From positions 1-21,793 of the forward strand of contig JAJDTN010000108.1 in NCBI GenBank assembly GCA_022827165.1: DNA of 21,793 bases. Direction: 5' to 3'. Positions 16,554 to 21,793 of the stretch are shown here, piece after piece (positions within the stretch are counted from its first letter, which is position 1; the number at the start of each line of letters is the position of its first letter). Position numbers and translations under genes: made by a program. The stretch is from Candidatus Latescibacterota bacterium (GTDB lineage: Bacteria > Latescibacterota > UBA2968 > UBA8231). The notes beneath the pieces were generated by a model that was not told the DNA's origin, did not search any database, and worked only from the letters and a program-made list of their open reading frames with translations.

Positions 16554-17597
16554 GTGATCCGCCACCTGCTGCTGCTGGGCGTCGTCCTGGCCGGAGTCGC
16601 CGCGGCGGACGGCTGGCTGCGCCAGGCCCGGGACAGCCGCCGCGTCGAGGCGGGGGCGCTGCGGGCGGTGCTGCCTCCCTCCAGGCAGGTCGAGCCCGAG
16701 CGGGTTCGCCGTCTCTCCCTGCAGATCCCGGGCTCGTCACCATGGGTCTACGAACGCCGGGGCGGCACCTGGCGCTTCCCCGCCTACTTCGGCGCCTACG
16801 CCCACTCCGGTCGGGTGGACGGGCTCCTCCACGAGGTGCTCGGCGCCTCCGGCACCCTGGTCAGCACCGACGACGACGACTTCGACGACCTCGGCGTCTC
16901 CGGGCCGCAGGCCGTGCGCCTGACCCTCGAGGGCAACGCCGGGGAGCCCCTCGGCGAGATCTGGATCGGGAGGGGGATCCCCGGGCCGACCGGCGACGAG
17001 AGCTACGTCCGCCGAGCCGGCTCGGACAGCGTCCTCCACCTGCACGCCAACCCCCTGCGCCAGGTGGGAGCGGCGCGGCCTCCCATGCTCGACCCGCACC
17101 TGATGCCGAGGGACGAGCGCCGCGGCGCGGTGGTGGAGGTGCTGGTGGCGCCGCCCGCCGAGGAAGCCTACCGGCTGCGGCGGGTGCTGGCGGCCTTGCC
17201 CGAGGACGCGCCGGCCCTGCCTCTTCCTGTAGGGGAGCGGGATCGCTACCGCTGGCTGCTGCAGCGGGGATCGGGCGTGGACAGCTGCATCGACGCCAGC
17301 GTCTACGCCTACCTGACCTACCTGCGGCAGGTGCGGGTGGAGCGCCTCGTCGACCCCGCGGCGTCCGCCGGCTACGGATTCGGCGCGGCCCGGGTGGAGC
17401 TGACCGACGAAGAAGGGGTCCGAGACGTGCTGGAGGTCGGAGGGGCGGCCGGCGCCCAGGAGCGCTACGCGCGCAACGGCCGGGCCCGGCTTACGGCCGT
17501 CCTCGCCGCCGCGCGGGCGGAGTGGCTCACGCCTCCGGCGGCGGTGCTCCTGGACACGCTGGCGCAACCGTCCCCCTTCGAGGGCGCCCGCCGCTGA
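16554..17597 (+). CDS. DUF4340-like anchored protein of the GldG cluster
   Basis: This 347-residue protein starts with one hydrophobic helix (LLLLGVVLAGVAAADGW), a signal anchor that places the rest outside the membrane. The remainder shows the DUF4340 pattern: a WRFPAYFGAYAHSGRVDGLL segment resembling the W-x-l-x-x-P-x-x-a-d-x-x-x-v-x-x-l-l core, then a D-D-D-F-D-D-L-G-V stretch, then GEIWIGRG. DUF4340 proteins commonly sit directly after GldG-like genes, which supports the call more than the sequence alone does. The GTG start at 16554 coincides with the end of the last repeat unit; no strong Shine-Dalgarno is visible. Before the repeat expansion the start probably overlapped the upstream stop as GTGA. 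The function is unknown. Confidence 0.78.
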   Translation: MIRHLLLLGVVLAGVAAADGWLRQARDSRRVEAGALRAVLPPSRQVEPERVRRLSLQIPGSSPWVYERRGGTWRFPAYFGAYAHSGRVDGLLHEVLGASGTLVSTDDDDFDDLGVSGPQAVRLTLEGNAGEPLGEIWIGRGIPGPTGDESYVRRAGSDSVLHLHANPLRQVGAARPPMLDPHLMPRDERRGAVVEVLVAPPAEEAYRLRRVLAALPEDAPALPLPVGERDRYRWLLQRGSGVDSCIDASVYAYLTYLRQVRVERLVDPAASAGYGFGAARVELTDEEGVRDVLEVGGAAGAQERYARNGRARLTAVLAAARAEWLTPPAAVLLDTLAQPSPFEGARR

Positions 17598-17731
17598 GAA
17601 GGCCCCCGCGGTGGACCAGGAAGCGGCCCTGCTTCGTGCGCTGGCCCGGTCGGAGGGCGGGAGCAGTCCGCCTGCGCAGATTTCCGTGTGAGGTCGGCCG
17701 TCGCGGGCCCAGGTTCGTAACGCTTATCTTG

Positions 17732-17800
17732 GCCCGGGCAGCCAGCCCCGGGTCGCCGACCGACCCGGGCAAGCCTCGACGGCAGGGGTGCTGGCTTGCC
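17732..17800 (+). promoter_or_regulatory. Structured leader with two perfect hairpins upstream of the TPR gene
   Basis: CCCGGGTCG (17747-17755) pairs with CGACCCGGG (17761-17769) across a 5-base loop. Immediately after, GGCAAGCC (17768-17775) pairs with GGCTTGCC (17793-17800) across 17 bases. The two stems share bases 17768-17769, so they compete at the junction. A palindrome GCCCGGGC lies just before (17732-17739). No T-tract follows. A weak -10-like TTATCT is at 17724-17729. The rest of 17598-17846 shows nothing I recognise. Confidence 0.5.
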
Positions 17801-17846
17801 ACGCGCCCGAGGGCCGCCCTGAACTGCTGGACAACGGAGGCTGACA

Positions 17847-18590
17847 ATGAACCACTCCCGATCTGCCTGGCTCGCCGCTCTTGGAGGACTCGTGCTCCTG
17901 GCAGCCGGCGTCAACGCGGAGTCGATGGAGGATGCGAAGGCCGCCTTCGCGGAGGGGCGGTTCGTCGATGCAGCCGCAATCGCCGAAGCGGCCGGGACCT
18001 CCGAAGGCTATGCCCTGGCGGCGCGATCCCTCGCCGTGTACGGGCACTACGCGGCTCCCGAGGAAGAGAAGAAGGAGTTGTTCGAGCGCGCCCTGCAGTT
18101 GGGGGAGGAGGCGGTGCGCGCGGATACGGCCAACCCGGAGGGGTACTTCCAGTCCGGCCACGCCCTCGGCCGCTACGCGCAGAGCATTGGCACCATGAAG
18201 GCGCTCCGGAAGGGCCTCGGGGGCAAGACCCGCAAGATGTTCGAGGCCACCCTCGCCCGCGACCCGGACCACGCCCTGGCCAACCTGGCCCTCGGCGGGT
18301 GGAACGCCGACATCGTCAGCCGCGCCGGGCGCATGATGGCCAGGGTCATGTACGGGGCCACCCGCAAGAAGGCGACCGCCCACTTCGAGCGCGCCCTGGA
18401 GCTGGCCCCGGAGTCGAAGGTGGTGCTGCTGGACTATGCCCTCAGGCTGCCGAAGCTCGCCGGCAAGAAGGGCCTGGAGCGGGCGAAGGGGCTGCTGAAG
18501 AAGGCGGTGGGCCTGCCGGTGGGGGATGTCTACGGCGGGTTCGTCCACGAACGGGCGGTGGACGAGCTGAAGGCGCTGGAGGGGGAATAG
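17847..18590 (+). CDS. Secreted TPR-type repeat protein
   Basis: This 247-residue protein has a Sec signal peptide (hydrophobic core LAALGGLVLLAAG, probable cleavage after GVNA), so it is periplasmic or extracellular. The mature part is alpha-helical with TPR-like repeats. Examples are AKAAFAEGRFVDAAAIAEAAG near the start, FERALQLGEEAVRADTANPEGYF in the middle and FERALELAPESKVVLLDYAL late. The segment between them (GHALGRYAQSIG, then FEATLARDPDHALANLALG) recalls bacterial relatives of the RMDN family, a tentative idea. Shine-Dalgarno GGAGG (17836-17840) lies six bases before the ATG. A structured leader precedes it and may carry its own promoter, so it need not belong to the ABC operon. It ends nine bases from the convergent Fic gene. 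Confidence 0.8.
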   Translation: MNHSRSAWLAALGGLVLLAAGVNAESMEDAKAAFAEGRFVDAAAIAEAAGTSEGYALAARSLAVYGHYAAPEEEKKELFERALQLGEEAVRADTANPEGYFQSGHALGRYAQSIGTMKALRKGLGGKTRKMFEATLARDPDHALANLALGGWNADIVSRAGRMMARVMYGATRKKATAHFERALELAPESKVVLLDYALRLPKLAGKKGLERAKGLLKKAVGLPVGDVYGGFVHERAVDELKALEGE

Positions 18591-18598
18591 GCCAAGCC
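18587..18598. repeat. Left copy of 12-bp direct repeat flanking the Fic gene
   Basis: ATAGGCCAAGCC overlaps the TAG stop of the TPR gene and ends two bases before the end of the Fic coding region. It is identical to 19915-19926. Confidence 0.7.
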
Positions 18599-18599
18599 C

Positions 18600-19847
18600 T
18601 CACCTGGGCATGCCGCGCCCACGGTCGCGGCCCAACAATTTGGACAACGTCGCCATGGCCGGATTCCTGGCCGATGCGGCGGCGGGCATGCTCTCCAACC
18701 GCTGCAGCAGTTCCGACTCCGAAGAGTGCCTCGGCCAGTCCAGGTTGGCGGCGACCCGGTCGTCGTCGAGCGTGATCGCGGACAACTCGAGCAGCCCGAC
18801 CAGATCCCGCACTAACGCACGACCAGGGAACTTGAGGCTTTGGTAATCGGCCCAAACCCTTCCCGCAAGTTCAGTCAGACTGATGGAGCCGACGTCCAGC
18901 AGGATCTCCAGTACTATCAACTGGCGGTCAGCCAGGACCCGTCGGCGGGGACTGCGGAGCTGCGCGAACAAGGACCTGGCGAACTCGCGGAACAGGGTGC
19001 GCTGGTGGTTGACGGCGATGGCCTCCGCCACTGCGTTGCACCGCTCGGCGACCGCCCCGAGGGCGAACCGGAGGAAGGGGGTCAGGTCGTGTCCCCCGTG
19101 CCGGGTGGCTGTCAGCGCCGCCAGGTACTCCTCCTTGTGCTCGTAGTAGTAGTTGGAGAGGCTGACCATCACCATGTCGTTGACCCCGGCCTGCCGCAGC
19201 ATGAACGCCTCCAGTGCGCGGGCGGTGCGGCCGTTGCCGTCGCCGAAGGGGTGCATCGATCCCACGTGGTAGTGGGTGGCGACGGCCTGAACGATCCGGT
19301 CGTGTTGCCGGAACTCCCCCTCGATGGCGGAACAGAGAGAATCGAAGGCGGTGCGGCACTCGCTGCCGCCGTCGGCCCCCCTGCAGGGCGGCGTGCCGAA
19401 GGTGACGTTCCAGCCCTGGGGACGCAGTGCTCCGGGCTCGCAGTGATCGTCGTCACAGCCGGTCACGATGCGCCGGTGGGTCTCCAGGACGAAGTCGGTG
19501 GTCACCCATCGGTCGGCCGGCTGTGAGCGCATCCAGCGGTAGGTGGCGTGGGCGGCCCTCAACTGCCGCTGGGAATGGGTCAGGCCGGTGTGTGCGGGAG
19601 GGTCTGGGGCGAGGGCTTCTTCCTGCTCACGCTGTGTGAACTCGGCGCCTTCGATGCGCGAGGTGCCGGCGGCCTCCAGCCGCAGTTGTTCCTCGTGGAC
19701 CTGCTCGATCCACCGGGGCAGATACGGCATTCGATTCAGGACTCCGGCGGCGGCCTTGGCCTGCACCAGCGACTCGAAGACGGCTGCGGGGTCGTAGCGT
19801 ATCCACTGCTGCGGTATTGCGTAGCGGCTGATGGCCTGGGGTTCCAT
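18600..19847 (-). CDS. Fic-domain protein (probable AMP/UMP-transferase) with N-terminal autoinhibitory motif
   Basis: This 415-residue protein carries the catalytic loop HPFGDGNGRTAR at residues 199-210, a full match to HPFx(D/E)GNGRxxR, including the catalytic histidine and anion-binding residues. Fic proteins transfer a nucleotide, usually AMP, to hydroxyl groups of target proteins. An upstream inhibitory helix carries T62-SRI-E66-G67, fitting (S/T)xxxE(G/N), so it is a self-inhibited class with an N-terminal Fic_N region. The C-terminal ~110 residues look like a winged-helix region (IVLEILLDVGSISLTELAGRVW). The ATG at 19847 is the only possible start, since an in-frame TAG lies 13 codons further up. 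No separate antitoxin is seen, consistent with intramolecular inhibition. It lies between 12-bp direct repeats, and its end is nine bases from the end of the convergent TPR gene. Confidence 0.93.
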   Translation of the reverse strand: MEPQAISRYAIPQQWIRYDPAAVFESLVQAKAAAGVLNRMPYLPRWIEQVHEEQLRLEAAGTSRIEGAEFTQREQEEALAPDPPAHTGLTHSQRQLRAAHATYRWMRSQPADRWVTTDFVLETHRRIVTGCDDDHCEPGALRPQGWNVTFGTPPCRGADGGSECRTAFDSLCSAIEGEFRQHDRIVQAVATHYHVGSMHPFGDGNGRTARALEAFMLRQAGVNDMVMVSLSNYYYEHKEEYLAALTATRHGGHDLTPFLRFALGAVAERCNAVAEAIAVNHQRTLFREFARSLFAQLRSPRRRVLADRQLIVLEILLDVGSISLTELAGRVWADYQSLKFPGRALVRDLVGLLELSAITLDDDRVAANLDWPRHSSESELLQRLESMPAAASARNPAMATLSKLLGRDRGRGMPR

Positions 19848-19866
19848 TTGCGGCCCATTTCCGTCC

Positions 19867-19917
19867 CGTTCCGAGAACGATTGAGCCTAAAGCATTGTTT
19901 TTCCATGTCATAGTATA
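19867..19917 (-). promoter_or_regulatory. Candidate Fic promoter with inverted repeat in the leader
   Basis: On the minus strand TATACT (19917-19912) is a good -10 match in a rare AT-rich patch. No convincing -35 is found. Between it and the Fic start lies a perfect inverted repeat, CGTTC-CGA-GAACG (19867-19879), about 20 bases before the ATG, where a bound repressor or an RNA hairpin could act. The rest of 19848-20031 shows nothing I recognise. Confidence 0.4.
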
Positions 19918-19926
19918 GGCCAAGCC
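19915..19926. repeat. Right copy of 12-bp direct repeat flanking the Fic gene
   Basis: ATAGGCCAAGCC is identical to 18587-18598 and overlaps the candidate Fic -10 box by three bases. The interval between the copies contains exactly the Fic gene and its leader. Confidence 0.7.
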
Positions 19927-20031
19927 ATTTTCTCGTTTCCATCTCATTTCAAGACCGTTTCGATCCCGGAGCCCGGGCCCCAGCAGCGAGTCAGCCGCCC
20001 GTCGCGGTCCAGCCGCTTGGCCGCCCGGCGA

Positions 20032-20541
20032 TCAGACCGGATCCCTGGAGAGACGGCCTTCGTCGTCGATCAGGACGACGCGGTCCGGACGGTGGGGGCC
20101 CCACCTCCACATCACGAGGTTGAGATCGTCGCCGCCGGATCCGGCCGCGTAACTCCGAACCCGCATCCCCGCATGGCCTTCGGCGATCAGACGGTCGGCC
20201 AGGGCCTGGGACGCCGGTACCGCGCCGGCCAGCATCTCCGCTTCCCAGGTGGGGCATGCGAACTCGGAATCGCTGGCGCCCACCGCCCGGCACTGCTCTT
20301 TGTCCAGGGCATCGAAGACCGGCTCGGCATCGACCTCATAGGCGCAGAGGGTTACCGGCTGGAGGGTTCGGCCTAGTGGCAACGCTTCGCGTATGGCGGT
20401 CAGTGGGGACAGCGAGGTGTAGAGCGCGGGAATTCCAGGCCGATTGAAGCGCCCGCCGTAACGGCGCGCGCCCTCGCCGGACAAGGGGCTCCAGGACCAC
20501 TGCGGATTGTGGGCCCGGTAGACCAGCCCCCGGAACCGCAT
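20032..20541 (-). CDS. RES-domain toxin (NAD-degrading type)
   Basis: This 169-residue protein of the RES family includes members that deplete NAD+ as NAD phosphorylases or hydrolases. The family residues are visible as R31 in YGGRFN, Y41 in ALYTSL and E52 in TAIREA, and a serine in the VRSYAAGSGG stretch (S130 or S135) completes the set. The spacing of R, Y and E matches the family closely, so the active site looks intact. The gene lies 16 bases after the Xre antitoxin gene, on the same strand. No Shine-Dalgarno precedes the ATG at 20541 (the region is pyrimidine-rich), so toxin translation may depend on coupling to the antitoxin. The end of the protein, DEGRLSRDPV, is typical in length for the family. 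Confidence 0.92.
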   Translation of the reverse strand: MRFRGLVYRAHNPQWSWSPLSGEGARRYGGRFNRPGIPALYTSLSPLTAIREALPLGRTLQPVTLCAYEVDAEPVFDALDKEQCRAVGASDSEFACPTWEAEMLAGAVPASQALADRLIAEGHAGMRVRSYAAGSGGDDLNLVMWRWGPHRPDRVVLIDDEGRLSRDPV

Positions 20542-20557
20542 TCAGGAGAGCAGGAAC

Positions 20558-20908
20558 TCAGGCATAGCCCCCGGCCATGATCCGGTCGAGATAGGCATGC
20601 ACCTGATCCGCCTTGCCTTCGCGCAGCAGCTGATCCGGGGTGGCGCCCCCGAAGCCGGGCAGTGGCTCGGCGCGGAACCAGGCGTAGGCGGCGAGCGGGG
20701 ACCCGGAGGCGTCTTCGACGCGGTTCAGAATCTCCAGCATCTGGCGCAGACGGATCTGTGTCTTCCGGGCCTTGACCCGTGATGCGCGCGTGAATGCGTC
20801 CTTTCCGAGGCCCAACGTGCCGGCGATCTCCAACTTGGTGGTGCGCAGCGCGTCGGCCACGAGCGTAGGCGAAAAGACCTGATCCTCGACGAATTCACTG
20901 AATCGCAT
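20558..20908 (-). CDS. Xre/MbcA/ParS-type antitoxin of the RES module
   Basis: This 116-residue antitoxin-like protein has an N-terminal helix-turn-helix region (KLEIAGTLGLGKDAFTRASR). Its C-terminal MbcA/ParS/Xre toxin-binding domain (DUF2384 type) has PLAAYAWFRAEPLPGFGG followed by TPDQLLREGKADQVHAYLDRI. That G-G-x-T-P-x-x-L-L pattern is the usual hallmark. Order and spacing, antitoxin first and then the RES toxin, match known type II RES/Xre modules. Shine-Dalgarno GAGG lies seven bases before the ATG at 20908. The antitoxin probably represses its own promoter through the inverted repeat at 20932-20948. Confidence 0.92.
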   Translation of the reverse strand: MRFSEFVEDQVFSPTLVADALRTTKLEIAGTLGLGKDAFTRASRVKARKTQIRLRQMLEILNRVEDASGSPLAAYAWFRAEPLPGFGGATPDQLLREGKADQVHAYLDRIMAGGYA

Positions 20909-20931
20909 GGCCTGACCTCATGGTTTATGAC

Positions 20932-20948
20932 GCAATATAGCGATATGC
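20932..20948 (-). promoter_or_regulatory. Candidate operator/promoter of the Xre-RES operon
   Basis: GCAATATAGCGATATGC forms an imperfect inverted repeat with arms GCAATAT and ATATGC. The minus-strand -10-like TATATT (20939-20934) lies inside it, about 25 bases before the antitoxin ATG. An Xre dimer bound here would block the promoter. Confidence 0.5.
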
Positions 20949-20974
20949 ACCGTGTCATCCAGTCCAGGAACGCG

Positions 20975-21065
20975 TGGCAGCGAGGCTGCCGTAGAGGCCG
21001 AAGAAGCTGAGGACCGATGGCAGTGGCACCAGACCGAGGATGATCGCTGGTCCCGTCGTCGCTAT
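20975..21065 (-). pseudogene. Decayed fragment resembling the RND transporter at 21194-21793
   Basis: The minus strand encodes ILGLVPLPSVLSFFGLYGSL, which parallels ALGLVPLAIGLNFDFFGLFGSL of the RND gene. At DNA level 20980-21047 aligns with about 21415-21488, with scattered substitutions and one 6-base in-frame gap. No start codon, no further RND domains and no flanking RND sequence are seen, so it is a remnant. Apart from this and the operator I see nothing else in 20909-21193. Confidence 0.6.
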
Positions 21066-21193
21066 TCCGAATGTACCCCCCAGCAGTACCCCACCATGTC
21101 GGGTGGTTCTTCGTGCCGTGCCGTGGGTCCGGCCCGCTAGGACCTCGCCGAGGCTGGGCCTCAGCCGCAGGGCAGTCAACCGCGGGCCCGGGG

Positions 21194-21793
21194 TCAACCG
21201 CCCGGAGCCGGGACGCCTCTTGGCGCGGTTTCCGCCGGCTCTCCCCCGGCTGAGAAGTGGCGGCTCAGGAACCGCCCCATGTCGTCGGTCAGCGAGTACA
21301 TCACCGGCACGAGGATCAGGGTCAGGAAGGTGGCGAAGAGGATGCCGACGATGACGGCGATCGCCATGGGGCCCCACCAGGCGGCCTGCTCGCCGCCCCA
21401 GTAGAGGTTGGGGTCGAGGCTGCCGAAGAGGCCGAAGAAGTCGAAGTTGAGGCCGATGGCCAGCGGCACCAGGCCGAGGGCGGTGGTGACCGCCGTCAGG
21501 ATCACGGGGCGCAGACGGGTGCGGCCGGCGCGGATGAGGGCGGCCTGGCGGTCGAGTCCGTCGCGGCGGCGCAGGATGTCGATGTAGTGGACGAGGACGA
21601 TGGCGTTGTTGACCACGATCCCCGCCAGGGAGATGACGCCGACGCCGGTCATGATGATCCCGAAGGGCATGCGGAAGACCATGAGCCCGAGGAGGACGCC
21701 GGCGGTGGACATGATCACCGACGTGAGGATGATCACCGGCTTGATCACCGAGTTGAACTGGGTCACGAGGATGAAGGCGATCAGGCCCAGGGC
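21194..21793 (-). CDS. RND efflux transporter, HAE1/AcrB-type (N-terminal part outside window)
   Basis: The last ~199 residues of an inner-membrane proton-driven pump are visible. The frame is open to the right edge (ALGLIAFILVTQFNSVIKPV). The AcrB-type transmembrane signature GVISLAGIVVNNAIVLVHYI is clear, followed by RTRLRPVILTAVTTALGLVPLAIG and a last helix pair ending LILVPVMYSLTDD. This is the C-terminal transmembrane half of the RND fold. The tail after the last helix is short (about 30 residues). Substrate class cannot be told from this part. A decayed relative lies just downstream. Confidence 0.93.
   Translation of the reverse strand, partial: ALGLIAFILVTQFNSVIKPVIILTSVIMSTAGVLLGLMVFRMPFGIIMTGVGVISLAGIVVNNAIVLVHYIDILRRRDGLDRQAALIRAGRTRLRPVILTAVTTALGLVPLAIGLNFDFFGLFGSLDPNLYWGGEQAAWWGPMAIAVIVGILFATFLTLILVPVMYSLTDDMGRFLSRHFSAGGEPAETAPRGVPAPGG

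Noticed and set aside
16039..16557. 172-codon plus-strand frame within the repeat array
   Set aside because: It only reads the tandem units, whose lengths do not preserve a frame; no ribosome-binding site or domain.
19736..19942. Small minus-strand frame overlapping the Fic start
   Set aside because: Overlaps the Fic N-terminus in another frame, with no domain and an unconvincing start.

Overview
The window is very GC-rich DNA from a bacterium that I cannot name. The gene content (AddAB-type recombination nuclease, zinc-ribbon rhomboid, GldG/DUF4340 ABC cluster, HAE1-type RND pump, RES/Xre module) and the frequent GTG and TTG starts fit a high-GC lineage such as Acidobacteriota or a deltaproteobacterial-type group. 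That placement is inference. No rRNA, tRNA, IS element or CRISPR array was recognised.

Layout. 1-5578 (minus): addB and then addA, with an ATGA stop/start overlap; addA runs off the left edge. 5579-5773: a divergent intergenic gap carrying a terminator-like hairpin just ahead of the next gene. 5774-8513 (plus): a tightly coupled trio of Gfo/Idh/MocA oxidoreductase, zinc-ribbon rhomboid protease and Nudix hydrolase. 8487-8760: decayed tandem repeats that begin inside the 3' end of the Nudix gene. 8805-9470 (minus): a carboxymuconolactone decarboxylase-like domain fused to a Rieske domain. 9471-9485: a 15-bp gap between divergent start codons holding two overlapping -10-like boxes, suggesting that both transcripts are leaderless. 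9486-17597 (plus): an operon of a COG3044-class ATPase, ABC ATPase, ABC-2 permease, a double-length GldG-like protein and a DUF4340-like protein. 17847-18590: a secreted TPR-type protein behind a structured leader. 18600-20908 (minus): a Fic protein and an Xre/RES toxin-antitoxin pair. 20975-21793 (minus): a decayed RND fragment and the C-terminal part of an RND efflux pump.

The most unusual element is at 15859-16553. Nine tandem units of 73-80 bp are copies of the last ~77 bp of the GldG-like gene, including its final transmembrane helix and stop codon. They separate that gene from the DUF4340 gene, whose GTG start is the exact end of the last unit. The unit ends coincide with GTGATC, which reads as a stop/start-type junction. 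This suggests that a once-overlapping gene pair was pushed apart by slippage or unequal recombination. The GldG-like protein is itself an internal duplication of two complete GldG-like halves, so duplication has acted at two scales in this locus.

Functionally, the GldA/F/G-type genes plus DUF4340 look like a membrane ABC machine with large exported domains of unknown substrate. Here it is headed by a COG3044 ATPase that overlaps the transporter ATPase gene by four bases. The Fic gene is bracketed by a perfect 12-bp direct repeat, and the Fic/RES/Xre block lies beside an RND remnant, so this stretch looks like an accessory insertion zone.
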